64,000 nucleotides of DNA from an uncultured Mediterraneibacter sp. (GTDB lineage: Bacteria > Bacillota > Clostridia > Lachnospirales > Lachnospiraceae), in NCBI GenBank assembly GCA_944383695.1, contig CALWQP010000013.1, forward strand, positions 1 through 64,000, written 5' to 3'. Below the pieces are notes generated by a model. The model searched no databases. It had not been told where the DNA came from and saw only the letters and a list, made by a program, of their open reading frames with translations. Positions 38,103 to 46,875 of the stretch are shown here, piece after piece; position 1 is the first letter of the stretch; each line of letters opens with the position of its first letter. A program made the translations under genes and the position numbers.

Positions 38103-38285
38103 CCGTTGTCTGTCTCCTCTGTTTCTTCTAAAAGCACAGTTTCTCCCCGCACAGAGTATAGCATGCTATGCTGCCCGGGGCAATGAAATAAGGCTTCCGA
38201 TAACGTTCACATTATCGGAAGCCTTTGGGGATCAATATTTATTTCATGCTGTTTCTCAGAACTTGCCAGCCTTAGCCGCTTCCTC
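37846..38285. repeat. Duplicated flank, copy A
   Basis: About 440 bp related to 44601-45041 (roughly 90-95% identical by eye, with small indels). It covers the 5' part of the response-regulator gene, its leader, a terminator and the last 11 codons of a GGGtGRT gene (VEEAAKAGKF). In this copy the regulator is intact and the GGGtGRT gene is only a remnant. Confidence 0.9.
38191..38224 (-). terminator. Duplicated GGGtGRT-gene terminator (copy A)
   Basis: GGCTTCCGATAA pairs with TTATCGGAAGCC and is followed on the minus strand by TTATTTC. The gene it once served is gone except for 11 codons. Confidence 0.8.
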
Positions 38286-38396
38286 TACACGGGAGTTTGA
38301 TAGTTGAATAACTAAAAAAATACTTGCAGGCCGCATAAAACCTGCCCTTTTTATGTCAATTTTTTAGTTTTATAGTATGTCATTTTATATTATTGT
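38286..38396. other. Island left edge with nested inverted repeats
   Basis: No gene. AACTAAAAAA (38310-38319) pairs with TTTTTTAGTT (38360-38369), enclosing GCAGG/CCTGC. It may be a bidirectional terminator or the remains of an element end, right where the duplicated flank stops. Confidence 0.4.
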
Positions 38397-38571
38397 ATCT
38401 TCGTACTTGTCAATTATTTTTCTTTGTCTCCAAAATTTTAAGATTTTTCCTAATGCTTCCGCGGAATAAAATAGTTGTACTGATCACTTCCGGTTACATT
38501 CACCTTTTTATCATAACAGTATTTTTATTCGTATCGAAAATTTCAATTGCAACCGGGATATCAAAACTATC
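38397..38571 (-). pseudogene. Remnant of a paralogue of the 156-aa membrane protein
   Basis: Matches the intact gene at 40521-40991 over its 3' end and its middle, but about 155 bp coding for the two membrane helices are missing, with the junction at a short T-rich stretch. The 5' part is absent too. Confidence 0.8.
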
Positions 38572-38634
38572 ATGGTGTCAGTTTTCTTTCCGATACAATT
38601 CAAGTTTTCCATTATCTTCTTCTCTCCATACTTC

Positions 38635-39306
38635 TTACCAAAACCAATACGGTTTTTTTACTACAACATAAATCACCAATAAAATAATTACCACAATCCC
38701 GGCTATAACCAGCACTATTAGATATACTTTCCCATCGGGCAGCTTACCTTCAGTTATCAAATATTTCCCCTCCGTGTCCAGTCGCAGGGAGGTCACATCT
38801 TTTTCATTTATAAGTTCATATACTGTAGCTATACCGGCATTGCTGGTCTTGGTAAAGGATCCTTTCTGAAGAGGCAGTTTCCGGTATGACTGTTACATCT
38901 AAAATGTGAGATGTTCCCACCTCAATTTCAGAAGGGCAGTCTCCTAAATCCAAGTCCCGAACAGTTTGCGCGTCCGTCACTGTCAGTTTAAATTTTTCTG
39001 TCACATTACCGCAACTGACCCGAATCTCTGTCACCCCTGATTTTACAGCGGTTATCCGTGCCATGCCGTTTATTGTTGCTACGCCTGTATTACTTGAAGA
39101 ATACACTATTGTCTGATCTGCTGTATCAGCAGGTAGCAACGTTACGTCAAGCTATTGCTTTTCTCCTACTTTCATCTCTGACTGATAATCTCCCAGGTCT
39201 ATTTCATTTACCGCTGATTCTGCCACAGACACAGTCCGAAATGGTAGCAAAGCAAATGCGCAAAGCAGAGTGCAGGCAATATATCTTCTGAATTTCTTTC
39301 GTAACA
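38635..39306 (-). pseudogene. Surface protein with Big_2 Ig-like repeats, disrupted
   Basis: Reads as signal peptide (LRKKFRRYIACTLLCAFALL), two Big_2-type repeats (each with an LGD..SE..VG motif) and a C-terminal membrane helix ending KKPYWFW. Two lesions: an in-frame TAG (39152-39154) where Gln is expected, and a frameshift near 38860 in the second repeat. It directly precedes a ~20-bp gap to the HlyD-like gene start, implying a former shared operon or surface complex. Confidence 0.8.
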
Positions 39307-39326
39307 TGATATTCCTCGTATATGAA

Positions 39327-40403
39327 TTACTTATATTTTACGCCTAATTTTTCCAGCAGATAATCAAAATATGTCAGTCTGTCATAGATGATCCTGGCCT
39401 CCACGGTAATTCCATTTTCCAGATTTACCTTATCACCGCCCCTGGAGACAAGATAATCTGTTTCAGGAAGGATCCGGATTTTAAACATCTGTGAATTTCC
39501 ATTTTCATTTTCGATTGTCGTTACATTACTGTCAATCTGCTGTACTGTTCCATTTATATTTCCATAAATGGTCTGGCTCAATCCACTTACCTCAATCTGT
39601 ACATCATCTCCGGTATTCATTCTGGCCATATCTGCTGTACTTACGTAAGCCTCTATAATTGTATCTGCATTTTCCGGCGATATCACCGCAACAGGAGATG
39701 CCGTCTGAACACCCATTCCCTTTTTACAATCAGACAAAAGATGGAGTTTTCCCGTACTGGTGGCTTTGATCTGATATTCGTTTTGACCATTTCCTATGGC
39801 AGATAACTGAGCTTCTACATTATTTAACTGGTTTTCAATTTCTTTTTTCGCATTCTCGGCGGACTGAAGGGCAGTATAGTATAATTCAGATTTCTTTTCC
39901 TGCGCTTTTGTAAGTTCATATTCAATCTGCTCATCCGTATATCCGTATACACTGTAAGTAGTAACATCAATCTCACTTTGGGCGACCTGAGACTTGTACA
40001 TCTCAAAGGTACTGTAATACAACGTATCTTCGCTGTTTCCTGCATCGAACAAATTCGTATCCTCTTTTATTGATTGAATCAACTTCTCATACTGCGCAAT
40101 CTGATTTTCATAATTATTTCTGCTTCTTATCAATTGTTCTTCCTGCAGATCATAATCTGTACTTTTTACCGAAAACAGGATATCTCCTTCTGAAACCAGT
40201 TTGCCTTCTTCCATATATGATTCCTTTATCTCACCTGTGTAAGAAGACATCACATAATTGGATTCTGATCTGGTGACTGTTCCGTCCGCACGGATCATAT
40301 ATGCTTTGTGGGCAAACATGCTCCAGATAAAGACGCCGACTAACAGCACTGACATAATACTTACAAGGATATACCCAAATGGCGGAACATCCTTATCAAA
40401 CAT
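39327..40403 (-). CDS. HlyD-family secretion adaptor (bacteriocin-export type), orphan
   Basis: About 358 aa. One N-terminal membrane helix, a biotinyl/lipoyl-like segment (SSYTGEIKESYMEEGKLVSEGDILFSV), a long coiled-coil hairpin (~100-210) and a beta-barrel C-terminus. Such adaptors pair with peptidase-containing ABC exporters for double-glycine peptides, but no exporter gene lies in the window. No ribosome binding site precedes the ATG, so the 5' end may be damaged. Confidence 0.75.
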   Translation of the reverse strand: MFDKDVPPFGYILVSIMSVLLVGVFIWSMFAHKAYMIRADGTVTRSESNYVMSSYTGEIKESYMEEGKLVSEGDILFSVKSTDYDLQEEQLIRSRNNYENQIAQYEKLIQSIKEDTNLFDAGNSEDTLYYSTFEMYKSQVAQSEIDVTTYSVYGYTDEQIEYELTKAQEKKSELYYTALQSAENAKKEIENQLNNVEAQLSAIGNGQNEYQIKATSTGKLHLLSDCKKGMGVQTASPVAVISPENADTIIEAYVSTADMARMNTGDDVQIEVSGLSQTIYGNINGTVQQIDSNVTTIENENGNSQMFKIRILPETDYLVSRGGDKVNLENGITVEARIIYDRLTYFDYLLEKLGVKYK

Positions 40404-40520
40404 GATCTGACTATCACACAATATCGATCAATAAGAAATATAACAGCATTTCTCTAAATATCAAATTCTTTTTATCTGAATCACTTCCTCCGGGAAGTTT
40501 ATTTTCCTGTTCGTCACCCT

Positions 40521-40991
40521 TTATCTTATTTCGTACTTGGTAATTATTTTTCTTTGTCTCCAAAATTTTAAGATTAAAAGTAAAAGCATTGCTAAAACTA
40601 TTAAAAATGTAATCCCCGCCACCGGATTAAAATGCCCGGGAACCGCAAATATATATAACACAAGAGCGCTTATCAGTAATTGCAACGTAATCATAAGACA
40701 AAGTGCAATGGCATAACTTCTTCTCCATTTTTCATAATGTTTCCGCGGAATAAAATAGTTGTACTGATTACTGCCGGTTACATTTAACTTTTTATCAATA
40801 ACAATTTTTTTATTTGTATCGAAAATTTCAATTACAACCGGAATATCAAAACTATCCTTATCCGGTAGAAAGAGTTCAATAATTGCTGTAACTAACAGCA
40901 AAAACAGATTAGTATTCTCATAGTAGGAATTATAGATGATCGTGCGTTTCCCATCTGTTCTATAAGTATAGTTTTCATTCATACAATTCAT
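40521..40991 (-). CDS. Hypothetical membrane protein (156 aa)
   Basis: N-terminal half soluble, with one hydrophobic segment (~28-42); the C-terminal half has two close helices (~95-116, 122-143) and a basic tail. No recognised family. A degraded paralogue lies at 38397-38571, so the gene was once duplicated. No clear Shine-Dalgarno. Confidence 0.55.
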   Translation of the reverse strand: MNCMNENYTYRTDGKRTIIYNSYYENTNLFLLLVTAIIELFLPDKDSFDIPVVIEIFDTNKKIVIDKKLNVTGSNQYNYFIPRKHYEKWRRSYAIALCLMITLQLLISALVLYIFAVPGHFNPVAGITFLIVLAMLLLLILKFWRQRKIITKYEIR

Positions 40992-41092
40992 ATTCGTTTC
41001 ATATCAGTTTATCTTTCAAACCGTTTAATCTAACTAATTCAGACTGTGTTCACTAAAGTCAAAAGATTGTACGTATCAGTTAAAAGAAGTAA

Positions 41093-41323
41093 CTATTTTT
41101 TGCCACCAAAAATTCCACCATTCCACAAAATTACTCCCACTGACAGCACAACGAGCAGACTTACGAAAGTTGCGATAATAACACTCATTGTTGTGTTTAA
41201 AGAACCAATAGCCCACAAAAGCATATCCACTGAAAGCACGAACAACAAGCTAACAAAAACACCCAAAATCAGCCGTAACCTATTTTTCCTATTTTTTTGT
41301 TCAACATTTGAATTTCTATCCAT
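41093..41323 (-). CDS. Small two-helix membrane protein with internal repeat
   Basis: 76 aa, ATG preceded by AAAGGAG at 7 nt. A polar, Asn/Lys/Arg-rich head (~20 aa) is followed by two helices that are copies of one another: FVSLLFVLSVDMLLW and FVSLLVVLSVGVILW. C-terminus GGIFGGKK. No family recognised; it could be an immunity or peptide-like protein of the decayed secretion locus (inference). Confidence 0.55.
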   Translation of the reverse strand: MDRNSNVEQKNRKNRLRLILGVFVSLLFVLSVDMLLWAIGSLNTTMSVIIATFVSLLVVLSVGVILWNGGIFGGKK

Positions 41324-41980
41324 ATTCAATCTCCTTTCAACACTTAGAGTTTCACAAACTACAGATTCCTTAAAACCAACTCTCAAAAATTCATCAACAA
41401 TTTCAATTCAACCATACCAGGATTTCTCTATAAATATTGTCAAATTCCAAAATTCTATAATCACTAAATAACTATCCTGATTTTACGCAACACTGACTTT
41501 AATACCAGTACGTCTGCATTATAAAAAAGAAACAACCATTACAAGACTGAGGGATATGATGGGAACGGACTTAAAAGGAACGAACCTGCTGGGTCTGTCA
41601 AAATGCGCCTCGACTTTGGGATTTGTTACGCAGGCGGTACGTGTTGATAAAGTAGGGTTCCTTAGTAAATATACCTTACCGGCAATTAGTGTAAAATGAC
41701 AACAATCTATAGTTTTGCATATAGACATACCATAGCAAGGCACACGGCGGCACAATCTGTTGCATCGTGTTGTTTTACATACGTATATCGCATTCTCAAT
41801 GCACCTTTTCATTAGAATACTACAAAAATTATCTACCAAAAATCCATTTCCAAATATCTATCCCCCCACTTATTTTTCTCCTCATAAAAAATAGACCAAA
41901 AACTTACGTTTTCAATCTATCCCTCTTTCCCTTGATTTTCAATATAATTCCTACGAACGGTCGAGAAAGTCGTTGAACGG
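41324..41980. other. AT-rich intergenic stretch of the island
   Basis: No confident gene in 650 bp. It holds one possible 47-codon ORF (41556-41699, plus), long AT-rich tracts, and a direct repeat GAACGGTC at 41955 and 41975 next to the kinase stop codon. Confidence 0.6.
41556..41699 (+). CDS. Possible 47-residue peptide
   Basis: Starts with two ATGs; GAGGG lies 5 nt before the second. The product would be mildly hydrophobic with one Cys and no double-glycine leader. No homologue recognised and no promoter evident. Base composition here is less AT-rich than around it, which might reflect a gene remnant. Confidence 0.2.
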   Translation: MMGTDLKGTNLLGLSKCASTLGFVTQAVRVDKVGFLSKYTLPAISVK

Positions 41981-41982
41981 TC
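41955..41982 (-). repeat. Direct repeat, possible LytTR-type site
   Basis: GACCGTTC occurs twice on the minus strand with 20-bp period (plus-strand GAACGGTC at 41955 and 41975), overlapping the stop codon of the LytTR kinase gene. LytTR regulators bind pairs of ~9-bp repeats about two helical turns apart. Confidence 0.4.
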
Positions 41983-43276
41983 ACGTCTGCAGCAGTACTT
42001 CCGCTATATAGTATCCATTTTCAATGCGATACTGATAACTCCCATTATATGACGCCGCCACTGCCTTCACATTTCTGATGCCAAGTCCATGTAACCTTTT
42101 ATTGTTTTTTTCTGTAACCGGATACCCGTCTCGGATTGAGATTTTCTCTGAATCCGCTGTATTTTTCACCTTAATGCTCAGGAACCGTTTCCCCTGGTTT
42201 ACTTCGAATATGATTTCTTTTTGTTCACGTGTGCACTGTTCTACCGCCTCTGCCGCGTTCTTAACCAGATTGGAGACAATAACGCACAGGTCCGCCCTTG
42301 AGATTCCGGTTTCCGGGTGGGCGTATCCCTTTACTTTGATCCTGCATTCTGATGCAAGCGGCGAAAGATATGTATTTAGCAGTGTATCGATAATATCATT
42401 TCCCACGTGATACCCTTTCTTGTTGATTAGGGTGATCTCATCTAAAAGTTCTCTGATATACTGCTCTTCCCCTTTGTAATCTCCCTTTTCGCAGAAGTTT
42501 TGGATCTGAAGGAGATGTGCCGTAATATCGTGCCGGAACTGCCGCGTATCCTGCTCTTTTTTCAGTAAACCTTCAAAGTACTGCTTCTGCTGTTCTCTGT
42601 ACTGTTCCAGAAGATCTCTCTGCGTCTGATATTTCTCCTTTGTATTGAAATAATAGATCATCGCGTAGATGAGGACAAAAATCGCCAGTCCTTCCGCCGT
42701 GATCAGAATTACCCCTATCGACTCTTCCTTTGTTCCTATTACCTCCATTAAAATATAAGTAAAATAAGAAATCAGACCGAAAGTCAAAAACATAACTCCT
42801 GACACGATCAGCCACATACGGCCGTTCAGATACAATACGTCTTTATCCAGTTTTCTTCCCAGGAGTGCATAATAAAGCCAAAGCAGCGCTATGATACAGC
42901 CCAGACATATAATGCCGTTTTCTTTCCCTCCAAGGTCTGTTGCAACACCCAGTATAAATACAACGACATTTTCCAGTATGGACAGGGCCAGGTATGCCGT
43001 GATGCAGCACTTTACAACATTTATAAATGGAACTTCAAATATCAGATATATCGTTCCTGTAGAAAGCAAAAGCCCTGTAAAGTACAGCGATATCATGCTC
43101 CACTCTCCAAAACCCAGTGCGGTCACGCACGCAAAAATCCCCCCGCTCCATATCATCCGTTTTTTTGAGAACTCTCTTAGTTCTCTTTGAAGGATCGTAT
43201 AGAAAAAGGACACATATTCGGTGATAAGTAGCAATAAAAATATGATATTTACCAGAATCACCATGCTTTCACTCAC
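41981..43276 (-). CDS. AgrC/GHKL-type sensor histidine kinase
   Basis: 431 aa. N-terminal ~210 residues contain about six membrane helices (peptide-sensor type), then a coiled coil, a phosphoacceptor box FRHDITAHLLQIQN and a GHKL ATPase domain (NLVKNAAEAV; HGLGIRNVKA). Starts inside the stop of the response-regulator gene (ATGA overlap). Typical partner of LytTR regulators in peptide quorum sensing; no agrB/D-like gene is visible. Confidence 0.88.
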   Translation of the reverse strand: MSESMVILVNIIFLLLLITEYVSFFYTILQRELREFSKKRMIWSGGIFACVTALGFGEWSMISLYFTGLLLSTGTIYLIFEVPFINVVKCCITAYLALSILENVVVFILGVATDLGGKENGIICLGCIIALLWLYYALLGRKLDKDVLYLNGRMWLIVSGVMFLTFGLISYFTYILMEVIGTKEESIGVILITAEGLAIFVLIYAMIYYFNTKEKYQTQRDLLEQYREQQKQYFEGLLKKEQDTRQFRHDITAHLLQIQNFCEKGDYKGEEQYIRELLDEITLINKKGYHVGNDIIDTLLNTYLSPLASECRIKVKGYAHPETGISRADLCVIVSNLVKNAAEAVEQCTREQKEIIFEVNQGKRFLSIKVKNTADSEKISIRDGYPVTEKNNKRLHGLGIRNVKAVAASYNGSYQYRIENGYYIAEVLLQT

Positions 43277-43989
43277 CCCCTGCCGTTTCCTGTATCAAAT
43301 GCCATATACGCCTGCATCACATCGCGTCTCCGGCGCCTGGCGATGGGAATCTCTTCTCCGCTTTCAAGAAAGATCGTATCTTTCCCTACCTTTCTGATCC
43401 TCCTCAAATTTACAATATAGCTCTTATGGCAGTCGATAAAAAGGCGGCCGTCCAGTTCTTCTTTCCAGTTCTTCAGGGATTTTGTACTCTCGCAGACCTT
43501 CTCCCCGACACACACTTTCATATAGTCTCCGCATGCCTGCAGATAGTCGATCTGATACTGGCGCACCTTACATACGACTCTCCCAAATCTCAGTTCCGTT
43601 TGTGCATATCCCAGCAAAGTATCTCTGGCATCATCCAGCGCCTCCCACAGTTCGTCTGTGTCGACCGGCTTTGTCACAAATCGATATGCACCGATCTTGA
43701 AAGCGTCTTTGAACCGCTCTCTCTTCGAAGTGAGCATGATGATCCGGCACACTCTCTCCTGTTCTCTCAGCCTGTATGCCGCTTTGATTCCGTCTGTCCG
43801 CGGCATATCGATATCCAGCAGGAGGATTGGGATACTCTCCCCTGATTCCAGTAATTCTCCTGCGGAGTAAAAGTGAACCACTTCTATCGTGCATTTTCTT
43901 TCCTTTTTATAATCTTCTATACTTTTCGCGACTGCCTCATGCACATGCGTCTCATCATCGCACAGACCTATTTTTATCCGTTCATCCAT
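43273..43989 (-). CDS. LytTR-family response regulator
   Basis: 238 aa. Receiver domain (GLCDDE; phospho-Asp in LLLDIDMPRTDGI; Lys in FVTKP) and a C-terminal LytTR DNA-binding domain (YLQACGDYMKV; FIDCHKSYIVNLRRI). Start at 43989 chosen for GGAGG 9 nt upstream. LytTR regulators often drive bacteriocin or export genes, which fits the HlyD-type gene in this island. Confidence 0.9.
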   Translation of the reverse strand: MDERIKIGLCDDETHVHEAVAKSIEDYKKERKCTIEVVHFYSAGELLESGESIPILLLDIDMPRTDGIKAAYRLREQERVCRIIMLTSKRERFKDAFKIGAYRFVTKPVDTDELWEALDDARDTLLGYAQTELRFGRVVCKVRQYQIDYLQACGDYMKVCVGEKVCESTKSLKNWKEELDGRLFIDCHKSYIVNLRRIRKVGKDTIFLESGEEIPIARRRRRDVMQAYMAFDTGNGRG

Positions 43990-44069
43990 TTGCCTGTTCC
44001 TCCCTACGCCAAACGGCACCTGGTAATTTATGACACACCTGCTTTCCCTTATACACCAACACTATGTTT

Positions 44070-44098
44070 AGTTTACCTTACCGCACCTGCATTTTCAA
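44070..44098 (-). promoter_or_regulatory. Candidate promoter of the LytTR two-component genes
   Basis: TTGAAA (44093-44098), 17 bp, TAAACT (44070-44075), about 80 bp upstream of the regulator start. Confidence 0.45.
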
Positions 44099-44124
44099 CA
44101 AATATCTTGCATCTGTCTCACACT

Positions 44125-44600
44125 TTATTGAACACGAAGGGTCTGAAAGATTTGTTACAATGGCTGCTCAAACACAACTGCAAGGATGTCTGTATGGAAT
44201 CTATCAGTAAATACTGGATTCCTGTCTACAACGTCTTAGAAAACGATTGTACGATTGTCCTTGCCCATCCCAAATATGTTAAGGCTATCCGTGGAAAGAA
44301 AACTGACAAGAAAGACGCCAAATGGATTGCTGACATGTTCAAGCATGATCTTGTTGCCGGAAGCTTTATGCCGCCCGCTGACATCCGCCAGCTTCGCGAC
44401 CTTATGCGTTACCGTTTCAAACTGACCTGCTTTATGCCAAGCGAAAAGAATCGTTTACAGAACCGTCTCACGGTTTCCAATATCCAATTGGGAAACGTTG
44501 TCTCGGACACCTTCGGCAAATCTGCTCAGGCCATACTGGATAAACTTTTGGAAAATCCCGCAGATACTTCCTTTGACCTTGAACCTCTTGTTTTCAAAAT
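44125..44600 (+). pseudogene. IS110-family transposase fragment
   Basis: About 155 codons of the DEDD RuvC-like N-terminal domain: the catalytic Glu in CMESISKYW and two Asp in KKTDKKDAKW remain; the first catalytic Asp and N-terminal ~45 residues are missing, as is the whole C-terminal half (Transposase_20). It ends exactly where duplicated flank copy B begins. Confidence 0.85.
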
Positions 44601-44616
44601 TTTGCAGTCAGTACGA

Positions 44617-44856
44617 TCACCCGAACATCGCTCCCGGAACAGACAAAGGCGAGCATTTCTCCCCCGGCATCCCCGGAAGCATCAGATCCAGCAGGATCAG
44701 GTCAAATTTGTTCTCTGCCATGCCCAACAGCATCTTTGCCTCGGTGCCGGAATAAGCCTGCACCGTACTGTATCCGGCTTTTGAGAGCGCTGTATGCAAC
44801 AGCTCATTGATGTGTGCATTATCCTCTGCGATCAGGATTCTCCTCTTATCTTCCAT
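44617..44856 (-). pseudogene. Truncated response-regulator copy
   Basis: About 63 residues nearly identical to the N-terminus of the regulator at 37413-38102, including LILLDLMLPGM, then a frameshift and early stop. No effector domain. Confidence 0.88.
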
Positions 44857-44946
44857 ATCCGTTGTCTGTCTCCTCTGTTTCTTCTAAAAGCACGGTTTCT
44901 CTCCGCACAGAGTATATCATACTATGCTGTACGGGGCAATGAAATA

Positions 44947-44980
44947 AGGCTTCCGATAACATTTATATTATCGGAAGCCT
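44947..44980 (-). terminator. Terminator of the GGGtGRT gene (copy B)
   Basis: GGCTTCCGATAA/TTATCGGAAGCC stem followed by TTATTTC on the minus strand, 31 bp past the stop codon. Confidence 0.85.
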
Positions 44981-45011
44981 TTGGGAATCAATATTTATTT
45001 CATGCTGTTTC

Positions 45012-46022
45012 TTAGAACTTGCCTGCCTTAGCTGCTTCCTCGATGGAAACCGCAACCGCAACAGTCATACCTACCATTGGGTTATTTCCGGCGCCGATCA
45101 GCCCCATCATCTCAACGTGAGCCGGTACGGAAGATGAACCAGCGAACTGTGCATCAGAATGCATACGTCCCAGTGTGTCTGTCATACCGTAGGAAGCCGG
45201 ACCTGCTGCCATGTTGTCTGGGTGAAGGGTACGTCCTGTGCCGCCGCCGGATGCGACAGAAAAATATTTCTTTCCTGCCTCTACGCACTCTTTCTTGTAT
45301 GTGCCTGCCACCGGATGCTGGAAACGTGTCGGGTTCGTAGAGTTACCTGTGATGGAAACGTCAACGCCTTCCTTCCACATGATCGCAACACCCTCACGGA
45401 CATCATTCGCGCCATAGCAGTTTACTTTGGAACGGAGTCCGTCAGAGTAAGCTGTACGGGAAACTTCTTTCAGTTCTCCTGTATAGTAGTCATAGTCTGT
45501 CTGAACATATGTAAATCCGTTTATTCTGGAGATGATCTTTGCAGCGTCTTTTCCAAGGCCGTTCAGGATAACGCGGAGAGGCTTCTGACGAACCTTGTTT
45601 GCCTTCTCTGCGATACCGATAGCTCCTTCTGCCGCCGCGAAGGACTCATGTCCTGCCAGGAAGCAGAAACAGTCTGTGGACTCTTCCAGAAGCATCTTTC
45701 CGAGATTTCCGTGTCCGAGCCCCACTTTACGCTGGTCAGCAACAGAGCCAGGGATACAGAATGCCTGAAGTCCTTCTCCGATGGCTGCAGCCGCGTCAGC
45801 CGCTCTTGTGCAGCCTTTCTTGATAGCGATCGCCGCTCCCGTTATGTAAGCCCAGCAAGCGTTCTCGAAGCAGATCGGCTGGATCCCTTTGATCTGATCG
45901 TAAACGTTCAGTCCGGCATCCTTTGTGATCTTCTCAGCTTCTTCCAGGGAAGCGATGCCATAACTGTTTAAAACTTCATTGATTTTATCAATTCTTCTTT
46001 CATAAGATTCAAATAAAGCCAT
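45012..46022 (-). CDS. GGGtGRT protein
   Basis: 336 aa conserved protein named for its motif (SGGGTGRTLHPDN near residue 260). Soluble, no signal peptide; further glycine-rich segments (GLIGAGNNPMVGMTVAVAV) near the end. Function is not established. It directly follows the NifU-like scaffold gene (57 bp), a pairing known in gut Clostridia, which suggests a role linked to Fe-S clusters. Confidence 0.88.
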   Translation of the reverse strand: MALFESYERRIDKINEVLNSYGIASLEEAEKITKDAGLNVYDQIKGIQPICFENACWAYITGAAIAIKKGCTRAADAAAAIGEGLQAFCIPGSVADQRKVGLGHGNLGKMLLEESTDCFCFLAGHESFAAAEGAIGIAEKANKVRQKPLRVILNGLGKDAAKIISRINGFTYVQTDYDYYTGELKEVSRTAYSDGLRSKVNCYGANDVREGVAIMWKEGVDVSITGNSTNPTRFQHPVAGTYKKECVEAGKKYFSVASGGGTGRTLHPDNMAAGPASYGMTDTLGRMHSDAQFAGSSSVPAHVEMMGLIGAGNNPMVGMTVAVAVSIEEAAKAGKF

Positions 46023-46079
46023 TTATATATCCTCCTGATTATTACCTTTCTCGAGATTTTCCTTAAAGTGCGATGAGCA

Positions 46080-46772
46080 TCACTCTTTACGCGGATCGAT
46101 GATCTTCACCGCGTCATCAACACGGCCATACTGTCCTTTTGCCTTCTCCCATGCATCGTTGGGTGTATCGCCTGCTTTGATGAAGTCTGTGAATTTTCCA
46201 AGGCTTACGAACTGGTATCCGATGATCTCATTATTCTCATCAAGAGCGATACCTGTCACATAGCCCTCTGCCATCTCAAGGTAACGAGGACCTTTCGCCA
46301 ATGTACCATACATTGTACCAACCTGAGAGCGAAGTCCCTTTCCAAGGTCTTCCAGACCTGCGCCGATCGGAAGTCCGTCCTCGGAAAATGCACTCTGTGT
46401 CCTTCCGTATACGATCTGAAGGAAGAGCTCTCTCATTGCTGTATTGATCGCATCACAGACAAGGTCTGTGTTCAGTGCCTCTAAGATTGTTTTTCCCGGG
46501 AGGATCTCAGATGCCATAGCTGCAGAATGTGTCATTCCTGAACATCCGATAGTCTCTACCAGCGCTTCCTGAATGATTCCGTCTTTGACATTCAGAGTCA
46601 GTTTGCAGGTTCCCTGCTGAGGCGCGCACCAGCCTACGCCGTGTGTAAGACCGGAAATATCTTTGATCTCCTTAGCCTTTACCCATTTCGCCTCTTCCGG
46701 GATCGGAGCCGGTCCGTGATTTGCGCCCTGAGCTACCGGACACATCATTTCTACTTCATGTGAATAAATCAT
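46080..46772 (-). CDS. NifU/IscU-like iron-sulfur scaffold protein
   Basis: 230 aa. Cys residues expected of an IscU-type scaffold occur in GWCAPQQGTC, TIGCSGMTHSA and LVCDAINTA. It is longer than typical IscU, with an N-terminal and a C-terminal extension (VTGIALDENNEIIGYQFVSLGKF). Start at 46772 chosen for AAAGGAG at 7 nt. Operon with the GGGtGRT gene; long structured leader upstream. Confidence 0.85.
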   Translation of the reverse strand: MIYSHEVEMMCPVAQGANHGPAPIPEEAKWVKAKEIKDISGLTHGVGWCAPQQGTCKLTLNVKDGIIQEALVETIGCSGMTHSAAMASEILPGKTILEALNTDLVCDAINTAMRELFLQIVYGRTQSAFSEDGLPIGAGLEDLGKGLRSQVGTMYGTLAKGPRYLEMAEGYVTGIALDENNEIIGYQFVSLGKFTDFIKAGDTPNDAWEKAKGQYGRVDDAVKIIDPRKE

Positions 46773-46828
46773 GTTAAAACTCCTTTCAATATGTGTGATT
46801 TTCTTCGCATATGGCACACAATTCCGCA

Positions 46829-46875
46829 CAAAAACCGACAGTCCTGTCCCTGAACCGTTGAAAACACGGACTGTC
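46829..46875 (-). promoter_or_regulatory. Terminator-like hairpin in the leader of the NifU-like gene
   Basis: Minus strand GACAGTCC (46868-46875) pairs with GGACTGTC (46837-46844) around an inner CCGT/ACGG hairpin, followed by GGTTTTTG, about 60 nt upstream of the ribosome binding site. It could be the expression platform of an attenuator. Confidence 0.5.

Larger units (their letters stand above)
44601..45041. repeat. Duplicated flank, copy B
   Basis: Related to 37846-38285. Here the GGGtGRT gene end is intact and the response-regulator gene is cut at its phosphorylation region, joined to the IS110 fragment. Confidence 0.9.

Noticed and set aside
41519-41839. 106-codon minus-strand ORF in the island
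   Set aside because: No ribosome binding site, Cys/Arg-rich random composition, no family resemblance.
41829-41885. 18-residue ORF (minus) with a double-glycine-like site (KISGG)
   Set aside because: No Shine-Dalgarno, leader too short for known export signals, very AT-rich context; probably chance.
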